64,000 bases of DNA from Cupriavidus neocaledonicus (GCF_000372525.1 NZ_AQUR01000104.1:1-64000); one strand, 5' to 3'. Positions 1 through 10,796 are shown, counted from the first letter of the stretch. Notes: a model not told the origin generated them from the letters alone. Numbers and translations: made by a program.

Positions 1-203
1 CTATCGAGTACGGCAGCGATGACATCGTGCGGAAGGTGGGCGACGGTGGGCGCATCTGCTTCCGGGGAAAGACGTTCCGGGTCGGAAGAGCCCTGATCGG
101 AACGCCCGTAGCGCTGCGCCCTCGCGTGGATCTGGACGGCACCTTTGACGTCTACTTCTGCCATCAAAAGGTGGCCACGATAGACCTACAGCAAGCCTAT
201 TAA
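1..203 (+). mobile_element. IS481-family transposase, C-terminal end (5' end outside window)
   Basis: An open frame entering from the left edge encodes about 66 residues ending in TAA at 201-203. It reads IEYGSDDIVRKV, then GRICFRGKTFRVG, then VDLDGTFDVYFCHQKVA, the pattern I recognise from the C-terminal tail of IS481-family DDE transposases. The catalytic core would lie upstream of the window, so activity cannot be judged. Typical IS481 terminal sequence follows at 219-266. Family assignment rests on recognising the tail and the terminus together. Confidence 0.8.
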
Positions 204-218
204 ACTGGAGACTGGACT

Positions 219-266
219 GTTACCCATGTCCTGGCACATGTGTTACCCATGTCCCCGGTCCATACA
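219..266. repeat. IS481-type terminal inverted repeat with duplicated subterminal motif
   Basis: The 14-mer TGTTACCCATGTCC occurs at 219-232 and again at 241-254, 22 bp apart. The second copy runs on into CCCGGTCCATACA and ends at 266. Duplicated TGT..CCATGTCC blocks ending in ACA are usual for IS481-family ends. The element therefore probably ends at 266. The matching left end and any target duplication lie outside the window. Confidence 0.75.
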
Positions 267-319
267 GCGAGCGGGAGAGGGGAGCAAACCACCAGCATGA
301 GTGAACCCGACTGGGTTCT

Positions 320-345
320 CCCCTCTCCCGCCTGCGGGAGAGGGG
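320..345. repeat. Perfect hairpin repeat downstream of gsiB
   Basis: Arms of 11 bp (320-330, CCCCTCTCCCG, and 335-345) flank a 4-nt loop. A partial third copy of the arm (GCGGGAGAGGGG) lies near 270-282. The sequence resembles dispersed intergenic hairpin repeats common in proteobacteria. It lies downstream of gsiB on the minus strand and could help end that transcript, but it has no T-run. Confidence 0.6.
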
Positions 346-396
346 CCGGGGGTGAGGGCCAGAGCTTCAACGAAGGCTGGTCCTGCACACGCCCCC

Positions 397-1953
397 TCAC
401 TGCTTGATATCGATCTCGTCAAAATTGAACGACCCATCCGGCATCACATAGGCGCCGCTCATGCGCTTGCTGCGTGCGAACAGCACCTTCTCCGTCACCA
501 GGAAGGCCCACGGCGCATCCTTCCAGATGCGTTCCTGCGCGTCCTTGTACAGGCGCGCCTTTTCGCCGCGGTCGGTGGTGCGCAGCGCGCCGGCGATGTC
601 GGCGTCGACTTGGTCGTTCTTGTAGTAGGCGGTGTTCAGCAGCTTGGGCGGCATCGACTCCGAGGCCAGCAGCGGACGCAGTGCCCAGTCGGATTCACCG
701 GTCGACGACGACCAGCCCACGTAGTAGATGCGCACGCCGGCGTCCTCTGGCTTCGGCACGCTCTCGACCTTCTCCACGCGCTGGCCGGCTTCCAGCGCCT
801 GCACCTGCGCCTTGATGCCGACCTGCTGCAGTTGCTGCTGCACGAACTGGATCACCTTCTGCGCGGTGGTGTGGTTGTAGGCCGACCACAACGTGGTTTC
901 GAAGCCGTTGGGGTAGCCGGCTTCCTTCAGCAGCGCGCGCGCCTTGGCCGGGTCATACGGCCACGGTCCCAGCTTCTCGGCATAGTCCACGCCGGGCGGC
1001 ACCACGCCCTCGGCCGGCACCGCGTAGCCGGCAAAGGCGACCTTGGCCAGCGCCTCCTTGTTGATGGCGTAGTTGATCGCCTGGCGCACCTTGGGGTCGT
1101 TGAACGGCTTGACCATGGTGTTCATGGTCAGGTAGCGCTGGATGATCGACGGCGCGGCGATCAGGTCCACCTTGGGGCTGCTCTTCAGCACCGCGGCCTG
1201 CTCGAACGGAATGCTGAAGGCAAAGTCCGCCTCGCCGGTCTGCATGATGGCGGCGCGGGTGTTGTTGTCGACCACCGGCTTCCAGGTGATGGTGTCGATC
1301 TTCGGGTAGCCGGTCTTCCAGTAGCCGGCAAACTTCTTGCCCTTCAGGTGGTCGGGCTGCTTCCACTCGACGAACTCGAACGGGCCGGTGCCGACCGGGT
1401 GGAAGGCAATGTCCTTGCCGTACTTCTGCAGCGCGGCCGGCGAGATCATCACCGCCGACGGATGCGCCAGCACGTTGATGAACGGCGAGAACGGCTCCTT
1501 CAGCGTGACCTTGACGGTGTTGGCGTCGACCACGTCGGTCTTCGCCACGCGGTTGAACAGCGTGTAGCGCTTGAGCTTGTTGGCCGGGTTGGTGACGCGG
1601 TCCAGGTTGGCCTTGACGGCGGCGGCATCGAAGGTGGTGCCGTCGTGGAACTTGATGCCCTTCTTCAGCTTGATGGTGTAGGTCAGGCCATCCTTGCTGG
1701 CCTCGTAGCTTTCGGCCAGCACGTTGACCAGCTTCATGTCCTTGTCCAGGCCGAACAGGCCCTGGTAGAACGACTTGCTCGCGGCTTGCGACAGCGTGTC
1801 GTTCGAGTCGTACGGGTCGAGCGTGGTGAAGGTCGAATACACCGCCATCACGGCGTCCTTGGCCGCGAAGGCCGGTGCGGCGGCCAGCATGCCGAGGGCG
1901 CCGGCGGCAAAGGCGCCGGCCATCCATCGGGGCGAAACCATACGTGCAGACAT
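397..1953 (-). CDS. gsiB: Glutathione/peptide ABC transporter periplasmic binding protein
   Basis: A 518-residue solute-binding protein of the SBP_bac_5 (DppA/GsiB) family. ATG at 1953 is preceded by AAGGAG; longer upstream readings have no such site. Residues 1-30 form a signal peptide ending AAPAFA before AKDAV. Typical family stretches are LDPYDSNDTLSQAASKSFYQGL near the mature N-terminus, FHDGTTFDAAAVKANLDR, and VGTGPFEFVEW. It lies 28 bp after gsiA in the order rpiR-iaaA-gsiA-gsiB, which matches the E. coli iaaA-gsiABCD operon and supports glutathione or short peptides as ligand. The expected gsiC and gsiD do not follow before the IS element. Substrate is inferred from context only. Confidence 0.85.
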   Translation of the reverse strand: MSARMVSPRWMAGAFAAGALGMLAAAPAFAAKDAVMAVYSTFTTLDPYDSNDTLSQAASKSFYQGLFGLDKDMKLVNVLAESYEASKDGLTYTIKLKKGIKFHDGTTFDAAAVKANLDRVTNPANKLKRYTLFNRVAKTDVVDANTVKVTLKEPFSPFINVLAHPSAVMISPAALQKYGKDIAFHPVGTGPFEFVEWKQPDHLKGKKFAGYWKTGYPKIDTITWKPVVDNNTRAAIMQTGEADFAFSIPFEQAAVLKSSPKVDLIAAPSIIQRYLTMNTMVKPFNDPKVRQAINYAINKEALAKVAFAGYAVPAEGVVPPGVDYAEKLGPWPYDPAKARALLKEAGYPNGFETTLWSAYNHTTAQKVIQFVQQQLQQVGIKAQVQALEAGQRVEKVESVPKPEDAGVRIYYVGWSSSTGESDWALRPLLASESMPPKLLNTAYYKNDQVDADIAGALRTTDRGEKARLYKDAQERIWKDAPWAFLVTEKVLFARSKRMSGAYVMPDGSFNFDEIDIKQ

Positions 1954-1981
1954 CTCGATTCTCCTTGGATTGACTTCCGTT

Positions 1982-3886
<1,905 letters not shown>

Positions 3887-3935
3887 GGGAACTCCTTGTA
3901 TGGCAGGATGCGGGACGGACCTGGCAGGCGGCGCG

Positions 3936-4907
3936 TCAGCCATAGATCGACACGTCGACGGCCTCGCCCACCCGGGCGACACCGCGGTACATGCCTTCGG
4001 TATTGAACGGCAGCGTGACGTTGCCATCGCGGTCCACGGCGATCAGGCCGCCGCGGCCCCGGATGGCGGGCAGCTTCTCCATCACCACCCGCCGCGCGGC
4101 CTCGTCGAGCGGCAGGCCGGCATAGCGCATCTGCGCCGCGACATCGTGCGCGGCCACGGTGCGGATAAACATCTCGCCGGTGCCCGTGGCGGACACGGCG
4201 GCCACGTCGTCGGCATAGCAGCCGGCGCCGATCAGCGGGGTATCGCCGACCCGGCCCACCTGCTTGTTGGTGACGCCGCCGGTGGACGTGGCCGCGGCGA
4301 GGTTGCCGCGGCTGTCGCAGGCGACCGCGCCCACGGTGCCGAACTTGCTGTCGGGATCGATCGGCGCCGTGCCGCGCGCCTGCTGTGCGGCCAGCGTGGC
4401 GGCGTCGTGGTCGAGCAAGGCCATGCCGGCGTTGCCGCGCGCACGCTGCCATTGATCGTGGCGGGCCTGGGTGAAGTAGTACTCCGGCTCTACCAGCTCC
4501 AGCCCTTGCGCCTGCGCGAAGGCCTCGGCGCCGGCGCCGGCAAACAGCACGTGCTCGCTGTGCTCCAGCACCGCGCGCGCCGCCAGCACCGGGTTGCGCA
4601 CGCGCGTGACGCAGGCCACCGCGCCGGCGTTGCGGGTGGCGCCATCCATCACCGCCGCATCGAGCTCGTAGGTGCCGGCATGGGTCAGCACGGCGCCCTT
4701 GCCGGCGTTGAACAGCGGGCATTCTTCGAGCAGGCGCACCGCCTCGGTGACGGCGTCGAGCGCGCTGCCGCCATCGGCCAGGATGCGCTGGCCGGCCTGC
4801 AGCACGTGTTGCAGCGCTTCGATGTATTCGCGTTCGCGGGCCGCATCCATCGCCGCGCGGGTGATGGTGCCGGCGCCGCCGTGGATGGCAATGACAGCTG
4901 CTTGCAT
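3936..4907 (-). CDS. iaaA: Isoaspartyl peptidase / L-asparaginase (Ntn hydrolase)
   Basis: A 323-aa plant-type asparaginase that would cleave isoaspartyl dipeptides and asparagine and, in this operon, could process imported peptides. The N-terminus IAIHGGAGTI is the family signature. The autoprocessing site is at GTVGAVACD, making Thr191 the N-terminal nucleophile of the mature beta chain. RVGDTPLIGAG and ATGTGE supply the usual substrate contacts. It starts at ATG 4907, 8 bp after the rpiR stop, with no clear ribosome site, so translation may be coupled. The same gene heads the gsi operon in E. coli. Confidence 0.9.
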   Translation of the reverse strand: MQAAVIAIHGGAGTITRAAMDAAREREYIEALQHVLQAGQRILADGGSALDAVTEAVRLLEECPLFNAGKGAVLTHAGTYELDAAVMDGATRNAGAVACVTRVRNPVLAARAVLEHSEHVLFAGAGAEAFAQAQGLELVEPEYYFTQARHDQWQRARGNAGMALLDHDAATLAAQQARGTAPIDPDSKFGTVGAVACDSRGNLAAATSTGGVTNKQVGRVGDTPLIGAGCYADDVAAVSATGTGEMFIRTVAAHDVAAQMRYAGLPLDEAARRVVMEKLPAIRGRGGLIAVDRDGNVTLPFNTEGMYRGVARVGEAVDVSIYG

Positions 4908-4915
4908 AAATGGAA

Positions 4916-5902
4916 TCAGGACTTGCGGGGGTTGGACGAGCGCGCGCGGCGCGCGCCGGTCTTGGCTTCGGTGGGCTGCGCGGCGGTTGGTGCGGCGGTT
5001 GGTGCGGAAGTTGACGCGGGCCGGCGCGCCGGCTCGGCATCGGGCGTGCCATACAGCCACGGCAGCAGGAATTCGGTCATTTCGGCGGCGGCCTTGACCG
5101 GGCGTTCGGCCCGGTGCGCCACCGCGCCGCACAGCGCCTCGATCAGCGCCAGCACGGTGGCATCGGAGTTGGCCGAGAGCCGGTTGCCGGCCTGCGCATA
5201 CAGCGCGATATCGGCCAGCGGGGCCAGCGGCGAGGTCGGGCCGTCGGTCAGCGCCAGCACCTGCCCGCCGTGCGCCTTGACGCGCTGGGCCAGTTCGACG
5301 GTATCGGTGACATAGCGCGGGAAGGCGATCACGATCAGCAGGTCGCTAGGCTGCAGCTTGAACAACTGGCGCGCCGCGTGCGAAGCGCCGCCCGCACCGG
5401 CGACCGAGGTCACCATGCGGCAATGCATTTCCAGGCCGTGCTGCAGCAGGCCCGCCAGGAAGCCGCTGGCACCAAAGCCCGCCACGTAGACGCGCTGCGC
5501 ACCCAGGATCGCCGAGACCGCGCGCTCGCACGCCTGCGCGTCGATGCCGCGCCGCGTGGCTTCGGCATTGGCGGCCGCATCCTCGAGCGAGGCGGCGAAC
5601 ACTTCGGCCACGGTGGCGGGTCGTTCCAGCTCGCTGCGCAGCCGCTCCACCGGCGCCAGCGTGGCTTCGAAACCGCGCACCAGCTCGGCCCGGAACTGCG
5701 GATAGCCGTCGAACCCCAGCGCCCGCGCAAAGCGGTTCGCCGTCGCGACCGACACCTCTACCGCCGCAGCGAACTCGTCGATGCGCATCGTCGCCGCGCG
5801 AAACAAATTGGCCAGCACGTACTCCGCCATGCGGCGGTGCGCCGGCGTCAGCGCCGGCAGGCTGCGTGCAATGCGGTCCGAGATCGAATGGCCAATGGAC
5901 AT
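4916..5902 (-). CDS. MurR/RpiR-family transcriptional regulator
   Basis: A 328-aa regulator with an N-terminal HTH_6 domain (about residues 1-80: SISDRIARSLPALTPAHRRMAEYVL, then ATANRFARALGFDGYPQFR) and a SIS domain (VYVAGFGASGFLAGLLQHGLEM, later IAFPRYVTDTVELAQRV). SIS domains usually bind phosphosugars or related small ligands. The C-terminal 45 residues are rich in Ala, Pro and Arg and look disordered. It is the first gene of the iaaA-gsiAB unit and probably its regulator. An imperfect palindrome lies 43 bp upstream at 5946-5963. ATG 5902 fits the family N-terminus; an open extension upstream is unlikely to be translated. Confidence 0.85.
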   Translation of the reverse strand: MSIGHSISDRIARSLPALTPAHRRMAEYVLANLFRAATMRIDEFAAAVEVSVATANRFARALGFDGYPQFRAELVRGFEATLAPVERLRSELERPATVAEVFAASLEDAAANAEATRRGIDAQACERAVSAILGAQRVYVAGFGASGFLAGLLQHGLEMHCRMVTSVAGAGGASHAARQLFKLQPSDLLIVIAFPRYVTDTVELAQRVKAHGGQVLALTDGPTSPLAPLADIALYAQAGNRLSANSDATVLALIEALCGAVAHRAERPVKAAAEMTEFLLPWLYGTPDAEPARRPASTSAPTAAPTAAQPTEAKTGARRARSSNPRKS

Positions 5903-5945
5903 GGTGGAAGCGGTTGATCGACAGTGCGCCAGGGGGGCGGCCTGT

Positions 5946-5963
5946 TGTGAAAATGAATTTACA
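5946..5963. promoter_or_regulatory. Candidate RpiR operator (imperfect palindrome)
   Basis: TGTGAAAAT followed by GAATTTACA forms an imperfect 18-bp inverted repeat in an AT-rich island of otherwise GC-rich DNA, 43 bp upstream of the regulator start. RpiR-family operators such as HexR sites have TGT...ACA ends of similar length. Assignment to this regulator is inference. Confidence 0.45.
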
Positions 5964-6120
5964 CGCAACAGACTTCCAAGAAAATAGAGTTTTGTCAGAC
6001 CAAGGGTAATCCCTAGATTCGACGGCTTTGCCGGCACATTTGCGGTGCACGCAGCGATGCGCCGCGACCCGCTTTGGCGCGGCGCCTGCACCGGCACGGC
6101 GTTCGGCGCACCGGAAACGC

Positions 6121-6160
6121 TACAATGCGGGCCAGCGCCACAACGCCGGCCGCGGCCGGC
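6121..6160 (+). promoter_or_regulatory. Candidate promoter -10 and leader hairpin for the ABC-F gene
   Basis: TACAAT at 6121-6126 is a good -10 element with only a weak -35 (GGCGTT, 17 bp upstream). It would give a leader of about 75 nt before GTG 6207. The leader contains a 16-bp perfect palindrome (GCCGGC-CGCG-GCCGGC, 6145-6160). ABC-F genes are often leader-regulated, but no leader peptide is evident here. Confidence 0.4.
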
Positions 6161-6206
6161 ATTTCACGGCGCTTTTTCTGTTTTTCACTCAGGCATTTCC
6201 CCTCTC

Positions 6207-8141
6207 GTGATCCGAATCGACCAGCTAGTCCTTCAGCGCGGCACCAAGGTGCTGTTCGACCACACCAGCGTGACGCTCAACCCGGGCGAGCGCGTGGGCC
6301 TCGTCGGCGCCAACGGCAGCGGCAAGTCGACGCTGTTCGCGCTGCTGCGCGGCGAGCTGCATCCGGACGGCGGCGACGTCAGCGTGCCGGCGCAGTGGCG
6401 GGTCGCCCACGTGGCGCAGGAAACGCCGGCGGTCAGCCGTACCGCGGTCGACTACGTGATCGACGGCGACACCCGCCTGCGCGAGATCGAGGCCGCCATT
6501 GCCGCGGCGCAGGCCAGCGGCGACGGCAGCGCCGAAGGCGAAGCCCACGCCGCCTATGCCGACGCCGACGGCTACACCGCGCCGGCGCGCGCCGAGGCCC
6601 TGCTGCTGGGCCTGGGCTTCACGCTGGCGCAGGTGTCGCAGCCGGTGGCGTCGTTCTCGGGCGGCTGGCGCATGCGCCTGAACCTGGCGCAGGCGCTGAT
6701 GTGCCCGTCGGACCTGCTGCTGCTCGACGAACCGACCAACCACCTGGACCTCGACGCCATCGTCTGGCTGGAAGACTGGCTGGCGCGCTATCCCGGCACG
6801 CTGGTGATGATTTCGCACGACCGCGAATTCCTCGACGCGATCTGCAATGTCACGGTGCATATCGAGAACCGGCAGCTGCGCCGCTACGGCGGCAACTACA
6901 CGCTGTTCGAGACCCTGCGGCTGCAGCAGATGGCGCAGCAGCAGGCCGCCTACGTGCGCCAGCAGAAGGAAATCGCGCACCTGGAATCGTTCATCACCCG
7001 CTTCAAGGCCAAGGCGACCAAGGCGCGCCAGGCGCAGAGCCGGGTCAAGGCGCTGGAGAAGATGGAGCGGCTGGCGCCGGTGCACGTCGCCGCCGGCTTT
7101 GCCTTCGAGTTCCGCGAGCCCGATGCCGCGCCCAACCCGATGATGGTGCTGGACGGCGTCGATTGCGGCTACGCCGAAGCCGATCCGCCCGTCACCATCC
7201 TGCACAACCTGGCGCTGTCGATCCAGAACGGCCAGCGCATCGGCCTGCTGGGCGCGAACGGCCAGGGCAAGTCGACGCTGGTCAAGACCCTGGCCGGCAC
7301 CCAGGATCCGCTCAAGGGCAACCTGCGCCTGGGCAAGGGCCTGCAGATCGGCTACTTCGCCCAGCACCAGCTGGAAACGCTGCGCGACCACGACTCCGCG
7401 CTGCAGCACCTCGCGCGCCTGGCGCCCGACGTGCGCGAGCAGGAGCTGCGCGACTTCCTCGGCAGCTTCAACTTCCGCGGCGACATGGCGACCACGCCGA
7501 TCGAGCCCTTCTCGGGCGGCGAAAAGGCCAGGCTGGCGCTGGCGCTGATCGTCTGGCAGAAGCCCAACCTGCTGCTGCTCGACGAACCGACCAACCACCT
7601 CGACCTCGATACGCGCGAGGCGCTGACCATGGCGCTGGCGCAGTTCGAAGGCACGCTGATCCTGGTCTCGCACGACCGGCACCTGCTGCGCGCCACCGCC
7701 GACCAGTTCATGCTGGTGGCCGACGGCACCATCCGGCCGTTCGACGGCGACCTCGACGATTACCGCGACTGGCTGCTGCAGCAGGCCGCGGCCAAGCGCA
7801 ATGCCGCGACCGCCGCGCACCAGGCGGAAAACGCCGGCGAGGCCGCGGCAGCGGTCAACCGCAAGGACCAGCGCCGCGCCGAGGCCGACGAGCGCCAGCG
7901 GCTGTCTGCATTGCGCAAGCCGCTCGCCAAAGAACTGGAAAAGGTCGAGAAGCGCATGGCGGTGCTGCAGGCCGCCAAGGTGGAGATCGACCAGTTCATG
8001 GCCGACGAAGGCAGCTACGCCGAAGCCAACAAGGTGAGGCTGATGGAAATGCTCAAGCGCCAGGGCGAGGTCAATGGTGAACTGGAGACGCTGGAAGAAA
8101 AGTGGCTGGAGCTGCAGGAGCAGATCGAGCAGATTGCCTGA
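6207..8141 (+). CDS. yheS: ABC-F family ATPase, YheS type
   Basis: A 644-aa soluble twin-ATPase acting on ribosomes rather than membranes, close in length to E. coli YheS (637). The first domain has GANGSGKST, SGGWRMRL and LLLLDEPTNHLD. An arginine-rich linker (KAKATKARQAQSRVKALEK) joins the second domain, with GANGQGKST, SGGEKARLAL and LLLDEPTNHLD. A C-terminal coiled coil (about residues 560-640, EKVEKRMAVLQAAKVEIDQ) closes the protein, as in YheS and Uup. No transmembrane segments are present. GTG at 6207 starts the family N-terminus MIRIDQLVL; its ribosome site is weak. It is transcribed alone and ends at a shared terminator. Confidence 0.88.
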   Translation: MIRIDQLVLQRGTKVLFDHTSVTLNPGERVGLVGANGSGKSTLFALLRGELHPDGGDVSVPAQWRVAHVAQETPAVSRTAVDYVIDGDTRLREIEAAIAAAQASGDGSAEGEAHAAYADADGYTAPARAEALLLGLGFTLAQVSQPVASFSGGWRMRLNLAQALMCPSDLLLLDEPTNHLDLDAIVWLEDWLARYPGTLVMISHDREFLDAICNVTVHIENRQLRRYGGNYTLFETLRLQQMAQQQAAYVRQQKEIAHLESFITRFKAKATKARQAQSRVKALEKMERLAPVHVAAGFAFEFREPDAAPNPMMVLDGVDCGYAEADPPVTILHNLALSIQNGQRIGLLGANGQGKSTLVKTLAGTQDPLKGNLRLGKGLQIGYFAQHQLETLRDHDSALQHLARLAPDVREQELRDFLGSFNFRGDMATTPIEPFSGGEKARLALALIVWQKPNLLLLDEPTNHLDLDTREALTMALAQFEGTLILVSHDRHLLRATADQFMLVADGTIRPFDGDLDDYRDWLLQQAAAKRNAATAAHQAENAGEAAAAVNRKDQRRAEADERQRLSALRKPLAKELEKVEKRMAVLQAAKVEIDQFMADEGSYAEANKVRLMEMLKRQGEVNGELETLEEKWLELQEQIEQIA

Positions 8142-8180
8142 TCGGATTCGGCTTCGAGTCCCCTGCCTTGCACCACCGCA

Positions 8181-8215
8181 AAAGAGAAACGGCGCCGATG
8201 GCGCCGTTTCTCTTT
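8181..8215. terminator. Bidirectional terminator between the ABC-F gene and dsbB
   Basis: A perfect 16-bp stem (8181-8196 with 8200-8215) around a GAT loop has an A-rich left side and a T-rich right side. It can therefore act as a Rho-independent terminator in both directions, between the convergent genes ending at 8141 and 8238. Confidence 0.85.
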
Positions 8216-8237
8216 ACATCGATCGCTTACCCCGGGC

Positions 8238-8726
8238 TCAGCGGAAATTCTTCTCCCGGCGAATCAGGCCCACCGCCAGCGTCAGCGTCAGCACGAACAG
8301 CCAGATCAGCGACCAGGCCGGCACCGACAGCCCCAGCACCGGCGGCAGCGGCGCGGTGCACAGGCCGTCGGAGTAGAACAGCTGCGGCAGCACCTTGGCG
8401 GTGGGCAGCGCATTGACCCAGTTTTCGAGCGGATCGATGCCGCACGAGGCCTTGGGATTGAGCAGCAGCGACACGTGATAGACCGCCACCGCGATGCCGG
8501 CGATGCCGGACAGCATGCCCAGGCCCTGCCACAGCGAGCGCGTGTTCTGCGCCACCGCGGCCAGCAGCGAGAACACGCCGATGCCGATGAAGGCAAAGCG
8601 CTGCATCACGCAGAGCGGACAAGGCTGGTAGCCCTTTTCGAACTGGAGGTAGAGCGCGACGCCGACCAGGGCGAACGAGACGATGGCAATCAGCAGGAAA
8701 TAGGCGCGGGAGTTGGCTTGCATCAT
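8238..8726 (-). CDS. dsbB: Disulfide bond formation protein B
   Basis: A 162-aa inner-membrane quinone reductase that reoxidises periplasmic DsbA. Four hydrophobic helices are visible, near residues 9-28, 45-62, 68-90 and 135-155. The first periplasmic loop carries Cys36-Pro-Leu-Cys39, the quinone-facing pair. Cys95 (KASCGID) and Cys123 (DGLCTAP) form the DsbA-facing pair. Both redox pairs are intact. Two adjacent ATGs (8726 and 8723) could start it. It is followed by the bidirectional terminator and appears to be transcribed alone. Confidence 0.93.
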   Translation of the reverse strand: MMQANSRAYFLLIAIVSFALVGVALYLQFEKGYQPCPLCVMQRFAFIGIGVFSLLAAVAQNTRSLWQGLGMLSGIAGIAVAVYHVSLLLNPKASCGIDPLENWVNALPTAKVLPQLFYSDGLCTAPLPPVLGLSVPAWSLIWLFVLTLTLAVGLIRREKNFR

Positions 8727-8867
8727 TGGAACTCAGGTGATCCGGTAATCATTGCCGTCAGTGGGAGGGCGCGGCTGTGCTGCGCATTATTACCGATTTT
8801 GCCGCGCCTGCCCTTGGCGCCACATGCGGCGCCGGGCCCCGGCCCGTGGCGGACTGACGCGGGAACA

Positions 8868-9431
8868 TCAGGCGCCCGCTGCCAGCCACGCCGCGCGCGG
8901 CAAGCGGTACAGGCAATGCGGCCGCAACGGGTGTCCCGGCGGCAATGCGGGATGGTCGAAGCCCTCGGCATCCTGGCGCATGCCGAGCCGTTCCATCACC
9001 GCCCGCGAGCGGGCATTGGCGAGCGTGGTGAAGGCGACGATCTCTTCCAGCGCCAGGCGGCCGAAGCCATAAGCGAGCGCGCCCCGCGCCGCCTCGGTGG
9101 CGTAGCCGTGGCCCCAGGCCTGCCGCGCCAGCCGCCAGGCGATCTCCACGCACGGCGCGAATGGCAGCGCGGCGGCCGGCTCGTGCAGTCCGACGAACCC
9201 CAGGAAGGCATCGTCCGCGCTGCGTTCGGCGACCCAGACGCCCCACCCCTTGTCCGCGATCAGGCCGCGGCAGCGCGCGGCCATCGCATCGCTTTCGGCG
9301 CGCGTCAGGGGTGCGGGGAAATAGCGCATCACCTGCGCATCGGCATTGAGCGCGGCAAACGGCGCATAGTCTTCATCGCGCCACTGGCGCAGCCGCAAGC
9401 GGCTGGTCTCGAAAGCGATGCCGGTGTCCAT
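8868..9431 (-). CDS. GNAT-family N-acetyltransferase (RimJ/RimL-like)
   Basis: A 187-aa acetyltransferase starting MDTGIAFETSRLRLRQWRD, the usual opening of the Acetyltransf_3 (RimJ/RimL-like) group. The acetyl-CoA motif is visible as RQAWGHGYATEA, followed by FTTLANARSRAVMERLGM. That last stretch is the typical 'N..S..v.ekLGF' segment of this family. It begins 3 bp after the radA stop, so it is probably co-transcribed with radA. The substrate cannot be read from sequence; relatives modify ribosomal proteins, antibiotics or small amines. Confidence 0.82.
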   Translation of the reverse strand: MDTGIAFETSRLRLRQWRDEDYAPFAALNADAQVMRYFPAPLTRAESDAMAARCRGLIADKGWGVWVAERSADDAFLGFVGLHEPAAALPFAPCVEIAWRLARQAWGHGYATEAARGALAYGFGRLALEEIVAFTTLANARSRAVMERLGMRQDAEGFDHPALPPGHPLRPHCLYRLPRAAWLAAGA

Positions 9432-9434
9432 GGC

Positions 9435-10796
9435 TCAGTCCAGGTGGCGCACGCGGTCGATGGCCTGCTCGATGCGCTCCACCGCGATCACCTCGAGCCC
9501 GTCGATTTTCTGCTTGGGCGCGTTGGCCTTGGGGATCACGGCCAGCGTAAAGCCCAGCTTGGCCGCTTCCTTCAGGCGTTCCTGCCCGCGCGGGCTGGGG
9601 CGGATCTCGCCGGCCAGGCCCACTTCGCCAAACACCACCAGCCCGCGCGGCAGCGGCTTGTTGCGCATCGACGAGTGGATCGACAGCAGCACCGCCAGGT
9701 CCGCGGCAGGTTCGGTGATCTTGACCCCGCCCACCGCGTTGAGGAACACATCCTGGTCGAAGCAGGCGATGCCCGCGTGCCGGTGCAGCACCGCCAGCAG
9801 CAAGGCCAGCCGGTTCTGCTCCAGCCCCACCGCCAGCCGGCGCGGGTTGGGCACGTGCGCGGTATCGACCAGCGCCTGGATTTCGACCAGCAGCGGCCGC
9901 GTGCCTTCCTGCGTCACCAGCACGCACGAGCCCGGCACGGTCTCTTCATGCTGCGACAGGAACAGCGCCGACGGATTGCTGATGCCGCGCAGGCCGCGCT
10001 CGGTCATGGCGAACACGCCCAGCTCGTTGACCGCGCCGAAGCGGTTCTTGAAAGCGCGGATCAGCCGGTGCGACGAATGGGTATCGCCCTCGAAATACAG
10101 CACCGTATCGACGATATGCTCGAGCACGCGCGGCCCCGCCAGGCTGCCCTCCTTGGTCACGTGGCCGACCAGGATGATGGTGGTGCCGCTGCTCTTGGCG
10201 ATGCGGGTAAGCTGCGCCGCGCATTCACGCACCTGCGCCACCGATCCCGGCGCCGAGGTCAGCGCCTCGGAATACAGCGTCTGGATCGAATCGATCACCG
10301 CCACCTCGGGCTTCTCCGCTTCCAGCGTGGCCTGGATCTTCTCCAGCTGGATTTCGGCGAGCAGCCCCAGCGACGGGCTTTCGACGCCCAGGCGCTGCGC
10401 GCGCAGCGCGATCTGCGCCCCGGATTCCTCGCCGCTGACGTAGAGCACGCGGCGCTGTCCGGCCAGGTTGGCCAGCGCCTGCAGCAGCAGCGTCGACTTG
10501 CCGATACCGGGGTCGCCGCCGATCAGCACCACGCCGCCCGATACCAGGCCGCCGCCCAGGACCCGGTCGAACTCGTCGATGCCGCTGGAAAAGCGCGGCA
10601 CGTCGGCGGCCTCGATCTCGGCCAGCTTGCGTACCGTGGCCGATGCCGCGAGCGGCTGGAAGCGCTTGTTCGCGGCGGATTCCGCCACGGTCTCGACCAG
10701 CGTGTTCCACTGCTGGCAATGCGGGCACTGGCCGGCCCAGCGCGGCGTGGTGCCGCCGCATTCGGTACAGGTGTAGACAGTCTTGCTCTTGGCCAA
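9435..10796 (-). CDS. radA: DNA repair protein RadA
   Basis: A 453-aa RecA-related ATPase that promotes branch migration during recombination. A zinc finger at the N-terminus uses Cys10, Cys13, Cys24 and Cys27. Walker A is GDPGIGKST (94-102). The RadA-specific KNRFG motif is at 250-254. The C-terminal Lon-like domain follows (GGVKITEPAADLAVLLSI). The start is TTG at 10796 with AAGGA upstream, which gives the family N-terminus MAKSKTVYTC. Length is normal and all key motifs are present. It lies downstream of alr on the same strand. Confidence 0.95.
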   Translation of the reverse strand: MAKSKTVYTCTECGGTTPRWAGQCPHCQQWNTLVETVAESAANKRFQPLAASATVRKLAEIEAADVPRFSSGIDEFDRVLGGGLVSGGVVLIGGDPGIGKSTLLLQALANLAGQRRVLYVSGEESGAQIALRAQRLGVESPSLGLLAEIQLEKIQATLEAEKPEVAVIDSIQTLYSEALTSAPGSVAQVRECAAQLTRIAKSSGTTIILVGHVTKEGSLAGPRVLEHIVDTVLYFEGDTHSSHRLIRAFKNRFGAVNELGVFAMTERGLRGISNPSALFLSQHEETVPGSCVLVTQEGTRPLLVEIQALVDTAHVPNPRRLAVGLEQNRLALLLAVLHRHAGIACFDQDVFLNAVGGVKITEPAADLAVLLSIHSSMRNKPLPRGLVVFGEVGLAGEIRPSPRGQERLKEAAKLGFTLAVIPKANAPKQKIDGLEVIAVERIEQAIDRVRHLD

